Position numbers and translations under genes: made by a program
Notes under the pieces: model-generated
The model's database searches: none
What the model saw: the letters and a program-made list of their open reading frames with translations, nothing else
Told to the model about the DNA's origin: nothing
Source: an uncultured Prevotellaceae bacterium
GTDB lineage: Bacteria > Bacteroidota > Bacteroidia > Bacteroidales > Muribaculaceae
DNA: 64,000 nucleotides
Assembly: GCA_900322135.1 (NCBI GenBank)
Contig: ONYP01000001.1
Location: 1 to 64,000 of the forward strand
Reading direction: 5' to 3'
Shown: positions 1 through 9,292 of the stretch, piece after piece
Numbering within the stretch: the stretch's first letter is position 1
How the letters are laid out: every line of letters starts with the position of its first letter

Positions 1-38
1 AATCTCTTATTTAATTAATGTATTCATAAAAAAGTTAG

Positions 39-46
39 TAACTTTG
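39..46 (+). promoter_or_regulatory. Bacteroidota -7 box of the first gene
   Basis: TAACTTTG matches the Bacteroidota TAnnTTTG consensus. It predicts a transcript start near position 52 and a leader of about 78 nt before the ATG at 130. No clear -33 box is visible. Confidence 0.6.
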
Positions 47-129
47 ACCCGCTTAAAAACTAAAAAGTTTCAGGTACAAGAACAAACCAACTTTATTCAC
101 ATGTTTAATTAATAATTTCAGTTTTTTTC

Positions 130-2625
130 ATGAAGAGATTAACGTTAATTTTATCAATGATGCTTGCCCTCATTGGCTTTAACGCTAATGCGGCAATGTA
201 CATTGTAGGCAACAATCCCTTCGGCGATTGGCACACCTATGCTGGTGTCGAGATGACCGACAATGGAAATGGTGTCTACACTTATGTGACCGACCAGATC
301 GGCTCAACCGTATGGTTTGTGTTTGCTGACGGTCTGACCACTGGAACCTCTGATGACTGGAACACATTCAACTCAAACTACCGCTATGGCCCTCTCACCT
401 CTGGTGAAGCAATCCAACCCGGTGTTGAGTACACCACCCAGAAATCGACCAACGGTAGTGTCTCCTACAGTTTTGCCGGTGCCCTTGGTCAGTCTTATCA
501 GTTCACATTCGACACCAACACGATGAAGTTCAAGGTAGAAGGATATGTTCCCGAGCCTGAATTTAACAGCTTTACTGTTGTTGGCAACAACGAGGACATC
601 TTCGGTACCACCTGGAATCCTGCCAATGACGATAACGACATGACGCTTGACGAGACCGACGGTCTGTACAAACTCGTCAGAAACGATATTGCCATTCCGG
701 CTGCTTACACCCTGGAGTACAAAGTGGTTGCCAACCATGACCCCAACTACGCCTACAACTGGGGTAAGACTCCCAATGGCGAAAATCAGGATTACTACTT
801 CGAGGAGAGCGGTACCTACAACCTGACTTTCAAGTTTGATCTTGAGAACCAGACCGTATCGCTGGATGCCGAGAAGGTTCAGGATGGTCCTGTTGTTGAC
901 GACTACTACATCGTAGCCGGTACCGAGAATCTGTTTGGTTCGAACTGGTCTAATACCGACACCCTCAATCTGATGACTGAGATTGATGGAGGCATGTTCA
1001 TCTGGACCAAGGAAGGCTTTGAGGCTACCGCCGGCACTGAGGTTGAGTTCAAGGTAGTTGCCAACGGTAACTGGAACACCTGCTGGCCTCCCAGTGACGA
1101 AGAGAGCGACCACAACTGGTATTACCAGTTTGGAGAGGATGGTGTTTACGCCGTAACGATTACCTTCAACGAGGATACCAAGGAAATCAATCTGACCGCT
1201 GTCCGCACTGGTGACCTTCCCGAACCTCCCCAACCCACCGTTGATCCAGTTTACATCATCGGTAATGTGACTGAATACAACTGGGATGCCATCCATGGCG
1301 TTGAGATGACCTATGATGAGACCAACGAGGTTTACACTGCCGAGATCAATGTAACTGATGCCAACAATGGTTTGGGTTACTTCGGCTTCACCAAGAAATT
1401 GGCTGATCCCGAGAGCGAGACCGATGTTTGGACTCAGATTGCAGACTACCGCTTTGGCCCCATGTGCGAAGGTGAAGGCGACTGGGTAATGACCGAGGAA
1501 CTGCTGAACCAGAACTGCGAGCTCAACATGGAAGGCAGCAACAGCATCGAGATTCCCGCAGGTGCTTGGACCGTAACCGTTGACCTCAAAAACAACCTGT
1601 TCAAGATCAATGGTGAGTGGCCCACCGACACCGTTGTTCCCGAGACTCCTAATGTATACCTGTTCGGTGATGTGAACAACTACGCTTGGGATCCCACCCA
1701 GGGTGTCATGATGGATTATGCTGAAGGCATCTACACTGGCGTGGTTACCGCAACCCCGCGTGAAGGCGCGCAAGTGGCTTACATTGGCTTCACCAAGAAA
1801 CTCGCTAGCCCCGATAGCGATGTTGATCCGTGGACTCAGATTAATGACTTCCGCTTCGGTCCCATGGGTGAAGGTGAGAACTGGCAAATGACCGAGGATC
1901 TGCTGGGTGTTGCATGCGCTCTGGCTACCGACGGCAGTTATCTGTCCGTTGCTATCCCCGCTGGTGAGTGGACCTTCTCCATCAATCTGGAGAACAACAC
2001 CTTCACCATCAATGGTGAGTGGCCTGACACTCCTGGTCCCGAGCCCTACGACGGTGATGTTTACATCCTGGGCGAGGTGAACGACAATGGCGGCTGGTTC
2101 CCCAACATCGGCTCACAGATGACCCGCGACGCTGAGAACAATGTTTACACCGCTACTATCACCACCGCTGGTGAGAACGATGGTTACAGCTACTTCAGCT
2201 TCACCAAGAAGATTGCCGAGAACACCTGGGAGAATGGTGGCTGGGACGAGATCGCTGGCTACCGCTTCGGTGCTGAGACGAACGACTTTGAGGTGACCGA
2301 GGAAGTACTCGGCCAGGAACTCACGCTGGTTAATTATGAAAACGCTTACAAGATTCCCGCTGGCAAGTGGAACCTGACCCTGAGCGTTGACGACATGACC
2401 CTGGTAATCACCAAGGCTGCTGGCTACGAGCGTGGCGATGTGAACATGGACGGTGAAATCGACATCAACGATGTTACCCGTCTGATTGATGTTGTACTGG
2501 GTAAGAATGTTGAGTATGACCCCGCTGCTGCTAACTGCAATGTAGAAGGCGGTGATGCCGGCATCGACATCAACGATGTTACTGCACTGATCAGCCGCGT
2601 GCTGACTGGCTCTTGGGCTAACTAA
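130..2625 (+). CDS. Secreted multi-module protein with C-terminal dockerin-like repeats
   Basis: The 831-residue protein begins with a signal peptide (hydrophobic to about residue 21, ANA-A cleavage region). Six related beta-sandwich-like modules follow, each opening with a YIxG/VVGNN/YLFGDV-type strand and an 'xMTxDxxxGxYT' core. Modules 4-6 share FGFTKK/IGFTKK/FSFTKK and YRFGPM/FRFGPM/YRFGA signatures. The layout recalls SusE/SusF-like glycan-binding outer-membrane proteins, but no lipobox is visible and the assignment is by resemblance only. The C-terminus has two dockerin-type Ca-binding repeats (DVNMDGEIDINDVT and a second DINDVT) and ends in LTGSW, as does the C10 protease at 47067. It is followed by a strong terminator. 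Binding to a carbohydrate or other extracellular ligand is inferred. Confidence 0.85.
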   Translation: MKRLTLILSMMLALIGFNANAAMYIVGNNPFGDWHTYAGVEMTDNGNGVYTYVTDQIGSTVWFVFADGLTTGTSDDWNTFNSNYRYGPLTSGEAIQPGVEYTTQKSTNGSVSYSFAGALGQSYQFTFDTNTMKFKVEGYVPEPEFNSFTVVGNNEDIFGTTWNPANDDNDMTLDETDGLYKLVRNDIAIPAAYTLEYKVVANHDPNYAYNWGKTPNGENQDYYFEESGTYNLTFKFDLENQTVSLDAEKVQDGPVVDDYYIVAGTENLFGSNWSNTDTLNLMTEIDGGMFIWTKEGFEATAGTEVEFKVVANGNWNTCWPPSDEESDHNWYYQFGEDGVYAVTITFNEDTKEINLTAVRTGDLPEPPQPTVDPVYIIGNVTEYNWDAIHGVEMTYDETNEVYTAEINVTDANNGLGYFGFTKKLADPESETDVWTQIADYRFGPMCEGEGDWVMTEELLNQNCELNMEGSNSIEIPAGAWTVTVDLKNNLFKINGEWPTDTVVPETPNVYLFGDVNNYAWDPTQGVMMDYAEGIYTGVVTATPREGAQVAYIGFTKKLASPDSDVDPWTQINDFRFGPMGEGENWQMTEDLLGVACALATDGSYLSVAIPAGEWTFSINLENNTFTINGEWPDTPGPEPYDGDVYILGEVNDNGGWFPNIGSQMTRDAENNVYTATITTAGENDGYSYFSFTKKIAENTWENGGWDEIAGYRFGAETNDFEVTEEVLGQELTLVNYENAYKIPAGKWNLTLSVDDMTLVITKAAGYERGDVNMDGEIDINDVTRLIDVVLGKNVEYDPAAANCNVEGGDAGIDINDVTALISRVLTGSWAN

Positions 2626-2652
2626 TCCCTGATTTACATTAATCCTTGAAAT

Positions 2653-2689
2653 AAAGGACAGGACCCCACATCGGGGATCCTGTCCTTTT
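2653..2689 (+). terminator. Rho-independent terminator after the secreted protein gene
   Basis: A GC-rich hairpin (AAAGGACAGGA...CCCC / GGGG...TCCTGTCCTTTT) is followed by T residues, 28 nt after the stop codon. Confidence 0.8.
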
Positions 2690-2741
2690 CGTTTGTTCCT
2701 GACACCGCAAACTCCCGGTGCCAACTCATGAGTCCCGCGAC

Positions 2742-3035
2742 TCAACAGTTATAGTCGACGCAGGCGCGCAGCTGCTTGACATCTTTGATGATTGCGGCAG
2801 CTGCCACATGGGCGGGATGCTGTGCATAGACAGCCACATCGTCCATAGTAGGCACCACTGCTGTGAGGACAATGTCCCAGTCCTCGGCGGGATTCTCGTT
2901 GAGAGCGACCTCGATGCTCTGGAGCACTTCGATCTGGGCTGGCAGAGCGTCAAGGGCCTGCTTGAATCGCAGGGCGGTCTCGCGGCGCACCTGGTCGCTG
3001 CCCTGCAGTTTGAACATTACAATGTGCTTGGTCAT
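2742..3035 (-). CDS. Dabb (stress-responsive A/B barrel) family protein
   Basis: A 97-residue protein of typical Dabb length. It opens with the family's MTKHIVMFKL strand; family members form a dimeric alpha/beta barrel. The middle carries 'DIVLTAVVPTMDDVAVYAQHPAHV', which matches the Dabb 'D.vl...f.s.edl..Y..hPaH' pattern. The small-molecule substrate is unknown for most members. It is convergent with the upstream secreted-protein gene and lies downstream of rplI beyond that operon's terminator, so it is probably transcribed alone. Confidence 0.85.
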   Translation of the reverse strand: MTKHIVMFKLQGSDQVRRETALRFKQALDALPAQIEVLQSIEVALNENPAEDWDIVLTAVVPTMDDVAVYAQHPAHVAAAAIIKDVKQLRACVDYNC

Positions 3036-3071
3036 AGCGGTTAGGGGTTAGGAGTGTGCAACTGAAATATA

Positions 3072-3112
3072 AACAAAAAAAGGCACCGGCCTTGTGGAGG
3101 GGGCCGGTGCCT
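3072..3112 (-). terminator. Terminator of the rpsF-rpsR-rplI operon
   Basis: An 11-bp GC-rich stem (AGGCACCGGCC / GGCCGGTGCCT) is followed on the minus strand by a T7 run, just downstream of the rplI stop. Confidence 0.85.
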
Positions 3113-3134
3113 TCATCGTTATCATGTTGTTTTA

Positions 3135-3740
3135 TTATTCTGCGGCAGGAGCCTCGGTAGCCTCGTCGGTAGCCTCAGCGACCTCCTCGGCAACCTCCTC
3201 GGCGCCTTCCTCAGCAGCCTTGGCAGCAGCCATGGCAGCCTGGTGGGCAGCCTCCTCGGCCTTGCGTGCAGCACGCTCGGCAGCGAGTTCCTCGGCGTTC
3301 TCGGCGATTACCTCAAAGGGAATCTCGACGGAAACCTCCTTGTGCAGGCGAACGATACCGGTGTACTTGCCCGGGGTCTTGATGCTCTCGTGAACGCTGA
3401 CGATCTTGCGGTCAACATTGTGACCGGCAGCGAGCAGAGCCTCGTGTACCTGAGCGGCGCCAACCGAACCGTAGATGGTGCCCGTGGGGCTCACCTTAAC
3501 GGGGATGGTGAGGGATACACCCTCAAATGCCTTGGCAGCCTCCTCGGCATCGGCTTTCACCTTAGCCAGCTTGTGAGCCTGCTGACGCAGGTTCTCGGCA
3601 TGAACCTTGAGTGCGCTGGGCGTAGCCAGGACGGCCTTGCCCTGAGGAATGAGATAGTTGCGGCCATAGCCGTTCTTCACTTCCACAATGTCGTTCTTGA
3701 AACCAAGATTGACAATATCTTCTTTCAATATAATCTTCAT
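3135..3740 (-). CDS. rplI: 50S ribosomal protein L9
   Basis: Residues 1-147 match bacterial L9: an N-terminal MKIILKEDIVNLGFKND domain, the GYGRNYLIPQGKA rRNA-binding loop, a connecting helix and the C-terminal domain. At 201 residues it is longer than the usual ~148. The extra ~50 residues form an Ala/Glu-rich low-complexity tail (AEEGAEEVAEEVAEATDE), as in several Bacteroidales L9 proteins. It is the last gene of the rpsF-rpsR-rplI operon. A strong AGGAGG Shine-Dalgarno lies 8 nt before the ATG, which is notable because many Bacteroidota genes lack one. Confidence 0.97.
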   Translation of the reverse strand: MKIILKEDIVNLGFKNDIVEVKNGYGRNYLIPQGKAVLATPSALKVHAENLRQQAHKLAKVKADAEEAAKAFEGVSLTIPVKVSPTGTIYGSVGAAQVHEALLAAGHNVDRKIVSVHESIKTPGKYTGIVRLHKEVSVEIPFEVIAENAEELAAERAARKAEEAAHQAAMAAAKAAEEGAEEVAEEVAEATDEATEAPAAE

Positions 3741-3773
3741 AATTGTTTCCTCCTCTTTGTGTAATCGGGTTGT

Positions 3774-4061
3774 TTATTTCATCAAGTCGGTCACATAGGG
3801 CAGCAATGCCAGATGACGGGCACGCTTTACAGCCTTAGCCACGCGGCGCTGGAACTTCAGCGAAGTACCGGTGATGCGGCGGGGCAGAATCTTACCCTGC
3901 TCGTTGAGGAACTTCTTCAGGAACTCGGGGTCCTTATAGTCGATGTACTTGATACCACTGCGTTTGAAACGGCAGTATTTCTTCTTGCGGGTGTCAACTG
4001 ACAGTGGAGTCAGATAACGGATTTCACCCTGATTGTTGGGTCTTACTTGTTCTTGTGCCAT
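3774..4061 (-). CDS. rpsR: 30S ribosomal protein S18
   Basis: A 95-residue S18 with the conserved '[19 protein letters not shown]' start and '[32 protein letters not shown]' core. S18 binds 16S rRNA beside S6 on the platform of the small subunit. It sits between rpsF (26-nt gap) and rplI (33-nt gap) in the standard order. An AGGAGG-type ribosome binding site precedes the ATG. Confidence 0.98.
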   Translation of the reverse strand: MAQEQVRPNNQGEIRYLTPLSVDTRKKKYCRFKRSGIKYIDYKDPEFLKKFLNEQGKILPRRITGTSLKFQRRVAKAVKRARHLALLPYVTDLMK

Positions 4062-4087
4062 AGTTTTTACCTCCTAATCATTAAGTT

Positions 4088-4537
4088 TTACTCTTTGGTT
4101 TCTTCTACAGACTCAACTGCGGGAGCCTCTACGACCTCGGGAGCAGCCTCCACAACGGGAGCATTCTCCTTCTCGGCAGCCTCCTGAGCGGCGCGCTCTT
4201 CCTGTTTGGCCTTGCGGACTGCACGACGCTTGATGGCGTACTCAGCAGCAAACTTGTCCAGACGGAAAGTGAGGTAACGAATCACCTTCTCATCGCGGCG
4301 GAAAGCGGTTTCCAGCTTGTTCACGATGGTGGGCTCGCCCTCAAACTCAATCAGGGTGTAAAAACCAGTGTTCTTGTTCTCGATGGGATATGCGAGCTTG
4401 CGCAGTCCCCAGTTCTCTTCGTTCTCGATCTTGCCACCGTTGTCGGTGAGCACGCTCTTGAACTTTTCTACCGTTTCCTTCATCTGATCATCAGACAAAA
4501 CGGGAGTCAAAATGAAAACGGTTTCGTACTTGTTCAT
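4088..4537 (-). CDS. rpsF: 30S ribosomal protein S6
   Basis: The N-terminal ~100 residues match S6 ([56 protein letters not shown]). At 149 residues it has an additional Ala/Glu-rich C-terminal tail similar in composition to that of L9 in the same operon. S6 pairs with S18 in the 30S subunit. It is the first gene of the operon, with a TAACTTTG promoter box about 50 nt upstream. Confidence 0.97.
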   Translation of the reverse strand: MNKYETVFILTPVLSDDQMKETVEKFKSVLTDNGGKIENEENWGLRKLAYPIENKNTGFYTLIEFEGEPTIVNKLETAFRRDEKVIRYLTFRLDKFAAEYAIKRRAVRKAKQEERAAQEAAEKENAPVVEAAPEVVEAPAVESVEETKE

Positions 4538-4586
4538 AAATCGTTTAAAATAAGTTGATTAATAATTGTTTCGCTAAAAAGCGGGG

Positions 4587-4594
4587 CAAAGTTA
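4587..4594 (-). promoter_or_regulatory. -7 box of the rpsF-rpsR-rplI operon
   Basis: TAACTTTG on the minus strand predicts transcription starting near 4581, giving a leader of about 44 nt before rpsF. Confidence 0.65.
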
Positions 4595-4674
4595 CAACAA
4601 ATTTCTCACCCGACAATGATTTGCCCCAAAATTTTTCTTTCTCATCTCTTTTTGTAACGACAAATGGCGGTGAT

Positions 4675-4812
4675 GGCATCCGCGCTCATGATCTTAGAGA
4701 ATTTGGAAGACAAAATACTTTGGCATCCGCGCTCCTGGTCTGGAGGAATGCGGATGCCAATTGTTGACTTTGCTACTTAGCGGCTTAGCGTGAGATTATC
4801 ATGCGGATGCCG
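4675..4812. repeat. Intergenic repeats of the GGCATCCGC type
   Basis: GGCATCCGCGCTC occurs twice as a direct repeat (near 4674 and 4722). Its complement GCGGATGCC occurs near 4750 and 4802, so 4721-4759 can fold into a 10-bp hairpin. A CTTAGCG doublet (CTTAGCGGCTTAGCGTGA, near 4776) resembles sequence at 50345. It lies between the rpsF promoter and the thioredoxin gene end and may act as the terminator of the minus-strand trxA-like gene. Confidence 0.5.
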
Positions 4813-4859
4813 AATCTGCCAGTTTTAAAAAGGCGTGATCTGTAGTTGGGCATATGACG

Positions 4860-5303
4860 CTACCTGCCGAGGGCTTGGTTGAAGACACGGATATATTCCT
4901 GCTCGGAATAGAGGCCGATGACGCTCTTGGGTTCACCCTCGAGGGGGCAGATGAGCAGGAACGGGATGCTGCGTATCTGGAAGACATCGGCGATGTCGCT
5001 GTTCTCATCGACATTGATGCGGTAGAAGTCTACCTCGCCGTTGTAGTGCTGGGCAATGCGCCTGAGGATAGGCTCCAATCGCTTGCAGGGTTGACACCAG
5101 TCGGCATAGAAATCCACGATAACAGGGCGCGGATTGAGCATGGCCCAATCGGCCGCGTTCCAGTCGGCAATCACCCCCTTGAAACGGTCCTGATCGATGG
5201 AGTGGACGGTATAGACAGTGTCCAGGTTGGCGCTATAGCGCTGGGCGCTGGCACCGAATGCCAGTGAGAACGTCACCAGCAGGAAAAACAGTATCCTTTT
5301 CAT
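4860..5303 (-). CDS. Exported thioredoxin-fold protein
   Basis: A 147-residue protein with a clear signal peptide (MKRILFFLLVTFSLAFGASAQ) followed by a thioredoxin fold. The redox motif is WCQPCK within VDFYADWCQPCKRLEPIL. The cis-Pro region 'IRSIPFLLICPLEGEP' is also present. The CQPC dipeptide differs from the CGPC of cytosolic thioredoxin. Role: periplasmic thiol-disulfide exchange, with unknown partner. The 18-nt gap to the upstream DUF4301 gene suggests co-transcription. Confidence 0.9.
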   Translation of the reverse strand: MKRILFFLLVTFSLAFGASAQRYSANLDTVYTVHSIDQDRFKGVIADWNAADWAMLNPRPVIVDFYADWCQPCKRLEPILRRIAQHYNGEVDFYRINVDENSDIADVFQIRSIPFLLICPLEGEPKSVIGLYSEQEYIRVFNQALGR

Positions 5304-5321
5304 TGCAATCCCTCAATTATA

Positions 5322-6845
5322 TTACTGGTGCGCCTTGCGCAGCAGGTCGTTGACTGTCTTGACGGGATTGAATGTGTCGATGGGCACCTCGATGAAAATG
5401 GTGTTCCAGTCGCTCATCGAGCCGTTCCACAAGCCGGGCAGCTCAAGTGCCTTGATGTCGACACCGTCCTTGCTCTTGACGCTGATGAAGCCAGTCTCGG
5501 CATCGACAAACTTGCGCAGGTCGAACTTGATGCCCTTGTAGTCCTTGATGTAGCACACGAGGTCCACGGGATTGAAGTGGGTGCCGCTCTTCATCATCTC
5601 GACAGCGGCAGGGTCGTCGGGGTTGATCTGGGCGGACTCGAGAATCTGGGGTGATGCCGATCCGTCGGCGTTATAAGCCAGATAAGGGCCTCCACCAGGC
5701 TCACCCTCGTTGGGTACAACGCCACAGACACGGATGGGCCTGTTGAACTTGTCGCGAAGCCATGCCACGAGGGTGTCGCCCTCCATCGCATCGGGTGCTG
5801 CATCGATGATACAAAGGGTTTGACGGGCATAGCGCAGCATCTCCTTGAGTTCGCCGGGCTTGACACTTCCCTTGTCAAGGGTCTCGAGGTATTTCTTGAG
5901 TTGGCGCTGCACCTGAACGAGATAGCCGCCGATGATTTTCTTGTAACGCGTGCTCACGCTGCGCAGTCGCAGGGGCACCACATTGTCCACATTCTTGATG
6001 AAGACAACATCGGCATCGCGCTCGTTGAGGTTCTCGAGCAGGGCTCCGTGGCCGGCAGGGCGGAACAAGAGGTTGCCGCCAGCATCGCGATAGGGGGTAT
6101 TGTCCATATTGACAGCGATGGTGTCGGTCGATGCCTTCTGCTCACTCAGTGTAATGTCATACTTCACGCCCCACACCTTTTCCATCAGGGGCACCTTGGC
6201 CTTGATCAGGCGTTCAAAGCCGCTACGATGCTCGGGGGAGACAGTGAAGTGTATGCGCACACATCGGTCGGCGTCGGCGGCATACTGCGCGCCCTCTTCC
6301 AAGTGTTCTTCCAGGGGTGTGTGCACAGTGCCGGCGGCAGCGCGGTGGAACTTGAGGAGCCCCTTGGGGAGCGAGCCGTAGTTCATGCCCTCGGGCAAGA
6401 GGAGCGCCTTGAGTATATCGGCATAGCGCCCGGCTTCGATGAGTTCGCTGACATTGTTCTGGTAGAGGTTCACACAGGTTTTATTCAACTGGGGGAAGAA
6501 CGCAAACTGGGTCACATTGTCAAAGAACTGCTTCTCAAAGTCACTCTCGGGAGCGGCTTTGCCCTCGTTGATGAAGGCAAACAGATTCTTGAACATGCGA
6601 CTGGCTGCACCGGATGCAGGCTGGAACTTCTCGATAGAGGCTCCACCTGACTGGAATTCCTTCCACAACTTGATACATTGTGCCTGCTGCTTGGCGTCGA
6701 GACGAGTTATGCCCTTGCCCACCGTGGCTGCGGCTTCCAGTTTAAGCCAGGGGAATCCCGTCTCAAAGCGCTTCAATTGTGCCCCTATCTGGGGCTCGGT
6801 GATGCCCTTAGCGGCCATCATTTGTAAGTCTTTGTCGTTAAACAT
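5322..6845 (-). CDS. DUF4301 family protein
   Basis: A 507-residue cytosolic protein found broadly in Bacteroidota. Features typical of DUF4301 include 'FQPASGAASRMFKNLF', 'LPKGLLKFH', 'TPLEEHLEEGA' and 'LLFRPAGHGALLENLN'. The 'RPAGHGALLENLNERDADVVFIKNVDNVVP' block resembles nucleotide-sugar or phosphosugar transferases, and family members are thought to have a nucleotidyltransferase-like fold, but the reaction is not established. It lies upstream of the thioredoxin-like gene on the same strand and is divergent from relA. Confidence 0.85.
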   Translation of the reverse strand: MFNDKDLQMMAAKGITEPQIGAQLKRFETGFPWLKLEAAATVGKGITRLDAKQQAQCIKLWKEFQSGGASIEKFQPASGAASRMFKNLFAFINEGKAAPESDFEKQFFDNVTQFAFFPQLNKTCVNLYQNNVSELIEAGRYADILKALLLPEGMNYGSLPKGLLKFHRAAAGTVHTPLEEHLEEGAQYAADADRCVRIHFTVSPEHRSGFERLIKAKVPLMEKVWGVKYDITLSEQKASTDTIAVNMDNTPYRDAGGNLLFRPAGHGALLENLNERDADVVFIKNVDNVVPLRLRSVSTRYKKIIGGYLVQVQRQLKKYLETLDKGSVKPGELKEMLRYARQTLCIIDAAPDAMEGDTLVAWLRDKFNRPIRVCGVVPNEGEPGGGPYLAYNADGSASPQILESAQINPDDPAAVEMMKSGTHFNPVDLVCYIKDYKGIKFDLRKFVDAETGFISVKSKDGVDIKALELPGLWNGSMSDWNTIFIEVPIDTFNPVKTVNDLLRKAHQ

Positions 6846-6909
6846 ATCGCAAAAAGGTTTTAATAATTTTCTCCAAAATTACATTTTTGGCGAGGTTCCT
6901 GCAAGCAAA

Positions 6910-6932
6910 TTGGCATAAAAAGCTTAAATTTG
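6910..6932 (+). promoter_or_regulatory. relA promoter
   Basis: The -7 box TAAATTTG (6925-6932) has a TTGGCA-type -33 element at 6910-6915. The predicted start is near 6938, so the leader is only about 20 nt. TTGGCA at -33 also appears before ssrA, so it seems to be a general promoter preference in this genome. Confidence 0.55.
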
Positions 6933-6958
6933 CGTGATTTTAGTGAAAAAACCAGGCA

Positions 6959-9178
6959 ATGGCAGTAACACAGGAATACTTCACACCCGATGAGCGGCAC
7001 CAGGTGCTGCGGCTGGCCAAAGAATTGAACGACAGGCTTGAAGACCAGCTGTCCATCGACGACATCAACAAGGTGCACCGGCTCATCGTGGGCGGTATCG
7101 TCGAGGCCGGCATCTTCCGCCGCGACCGGTACGGTTTCAACCCCGTCGTGCGCCACATGTGCACGGCACTCACCTTGTGTGAGAGCATCGCCCCTGACCG
7201 GACGATGGTCATCGCCACACTCATCTACAACCTGTGCCGCAATGATTATCTGGATGTGCCTCGGGTGAGCAGCCTCTTTGGTGCCGATGTTGCCAAGGTC
7301 GTTCACGGCCTGCTCCATGTCGCACCGCTCTACAAGAAACAGGCCGCTGTCGAGAACGAGAACTTCCACAAGCTGCTGCTCTCGTTTGCTGAGGATGTCC
7401 GCGTCATCCTCATCATGACAGTGGACCGCCTGACCCTGATGCGCGCCATCAGTCATCACAGCAACGAGAAGTTTGTCCACGATATCGCCAGTGAGTCGCG
7501 CTATCTTTATGCCCCCCTGGCCCACAAACTTGGCCTGTATGCCATCAAGACCGAGCTCGAGGACCTCTCGCTCAAATACCTGGACCGCAAAACCTTTATG
7601 CTGATTGCCGAGCGCCTGAACGAGACCAAGCGAGAGCGCGACCAGTACATCCAGGAGTTCATCAAGCCCATCGATGAACGGCTCCGCCAGGAAGGGCTCA
7701 AGTTCGAGCTCAAGGGCCGCACCAAGTCCATCAACAGCATCTGGCAGAAGATGCAGAAACAGGGTGTGGACCTGAACGGCATCTATGACCTGTTTGCCAT
7801 ACGCATCATCCTCGACACCGCACCGCACGACGAGAAACGGGCGTGCTGGCTCGCCTACTCCATCGTCACCGACATCTACAAGGCCAACCCGTCTCGCTTC
7901 AAGGACTGGATTTCCATTCCCAAGAGCAACGGCTATGAGTCGCTGCACATCACCGTCTACGGTCCCGGCGACAAGTGGGTCGAGGTGCAGATACGCACCC
8001 AGCGCATGGACGAGAGCGCCGAGCGCGGCGTGGCAGCCCACTGGCGCTACAAGGGCATCAAGAGCGAAGGCGATGTGGACAAGTGGATGAACGAGGTGCG
8101 CGAGATGCTCGAGGCCAGCGGGCAGGAAGGGCAGATGAACCTCATGCGCAACATGGACACCAACCTGTACAACGACGAGGTGTTTGTCTTCACCCCCAAG
8201 GGCGACCTCATCAGGCTGCCACAAGGTGCCACCGTACTCGACTTCGCCTACCACATCCATTCGCGTGTGGGCAGTACCTGCATGGGTGCCAAGGTCGACG
8301 GCAAGAATCAGAAAATCAACTACCGGCTGCGCAGCGGCGACACCGTCGAGGTCATCACTTCCTCGACCCAAACGCCACGCCTCGACTGGCTCAACATCGC
8401 CATCACCAGCCGCGCACGCAACAAAATCAAGAACGCCATCAACGAGCGCCGCGCCAACCAGTCGCTACTGGCGCGCGAGGCCCTGCAGCGGCGCTTCAAG
8501 AATCGCAAAATCGAGCCCGACGACGCCATCGTGGCCCGCGTCATCAAGAAGATGGGCTACAAGACCACCACCGAGTTTTATGTTGCCATCCAGGAAGAGG
8601 TCATCGACATCAATGATGTGGTCGAGCAATACGAGACACTGAGTTCCAAGCAAAGCGAAGCCACCGCCAGGGGCACCGCCGAGGAATTTGTCCTGCAACA
8701 GCCGAGCGACGACCGCCAGCTCAGGCCAGACAGCGACATCCTGGTCATCGGCGAGGATGTCAAGGGCGTGAACTACAAACTATCGAAATGCTGCAAGCCC
8801 ATATTCGGAGACCGCATCGAGGGGTTCATCGCCAGCGACGGTGCCATCAAGATACACCGCACCGACTGCAAGAACCTGCGGCACCTCAGGGAACGCTACC
8901 CCTACCGCATCATACGCACTCGGTGGACGGGGAAATCCGGCAGCCAGTTCCTGGTCACCCTGCAGGTGCTGGGAAAGGACGACATCGGCATCGTCTCATC
9001 CATCACATCGGTCATCAACAAAACCAACGACAGCCTGCTGCGCGGCATCTCAGTACATGCCGACGGAGGTCTGTTTGAGGGATTTCTCACCGTCAGCACC
9101 AGCAGCAATGAGCTGCTTGATGAGCTCATCCAGAAGATCCTCAATGTCAAGGGAGTCAAGCAAGTCAACCGACTGTAA
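6959..9178 (+). CDS. relA: RelA/SpoT family (p)ppGpp synthetase with degenerate hydrolase domain
   Basis: The 739-residue protein has the long RSH layout. The N-terminal HD hydrolase-like domain spans about residues 20-190. The synthetase domain follows at about 230-370 (GRTKSINSIWQKM, FKDWISIPKSNGYESLH, WVEVQIRTQRMDESAERGVAAHWRYK). A TGS domain lies at about 405-470 (VFVFTPKGDLIRLPQGATVLDFAYHIH), a helical/zinc-finger-like region carries SKCCKPIFGDRIEGF, and a C-terminal ACT domain completes it. The HD motif is lost: residues 90-91 are Tyr-Asn (TLIYNLCRND) where hydrolases have His-Asp. It is therefore most likely a synthetase-only RelA-type enzyme acting in the stringent response at the ribosome. 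Confidence 0.93.
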   Translation: MAVTQEYFTPDERHQVLRLAKELNDRLEDQLSIDDINKVHRLIVGGIVEAGIFRRDRYGFNPVVRHMCTALTLCESIAPDRTMVIATLIYNLCRNDYLDVPRVSSLFGADVAKVVHGLLHVAPLYKKQAAVENENFHKLLLSFAEDVRVILIMTVDRLTLMRAISHHSNEKFVHDIASESRYLYAPLAHKLGLYAIKTELEDLSLKYLDRKTFMLIAERLNETKRERDQYIQEFIKPIDERLRQEGLKFELKGRTKSINSIWQKMQKQGVDLNGIYDLFAIRIILDTAPHDEKRACWLAYSIVTDIYKANPSRFKDWISIPKSNGYESLHITVYGPGDKWVEVQIRTQRMDESAERGVAAHWRYKGIKSEGDVDKWMNEVREMLEASGQEGQMNLMRNMDTNLYNDEVFVFTPKGDLIRLPQGATVLDFAYHIHSRVGSTCMGAKVDGKNQKINYRLRSGDTVEVITSSTQTPRLDWLNIAITSRARNKIKNAINERRANQSLLAREALQRRFKNRKIEPDDAIVARVIKKMGYKTTTEFYVAIQEEVIDINDVVEQYETLSSKQSEATARGTAEEFVLQQPSDDRQLRPDSDILVIGEDVKGVNYKLSKCCKPIFGDRIEGFIASDGAIKIHRTDCKNLRHLRERYPYRIIRTRWTGKSGSQFLVTLQVLGKDDIGIVSSITSVINKTNDSLLRGISVHADGGLFEGFLTVSTSSNELLDELIQKILNVKGVKQVNRL

Positions 9179-9258
9179 AGCCATGACGCACCAAGCACTT
9201 GGGACCGGACGGCAAAAAACTAAAACACCGATTAATGGCCCAAATGAAATCTTTTCAC

Positions 9259-9266
9259 TAACTTTG
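9259..9266 (+). promoter_or_regulatory. -7 box of the DEDD exonuclease gene
   Basis: TAACTTTG predicts a start at about 9272, so the GTG at 9272 is unlikely to be the start codon and the ATG at 9293 is favoured. Confidence 0.6.
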
Positions 9267-9292
9267 CACCCGTGAAAACCTCAGTTTCAGCC

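Noticed and set aside
373..1887. Minus-strand frame (504 codons) within the first gene
   Set aside because: The plus strand has a signal peptide, repeated modules and a dockerin tail; the antisense frame has none.
6860..8371. Minus-strand frame (503 codons) inside relA
   Set aside because: It opposes a fully conserved RelA/SpoT gene; it is a shadow.
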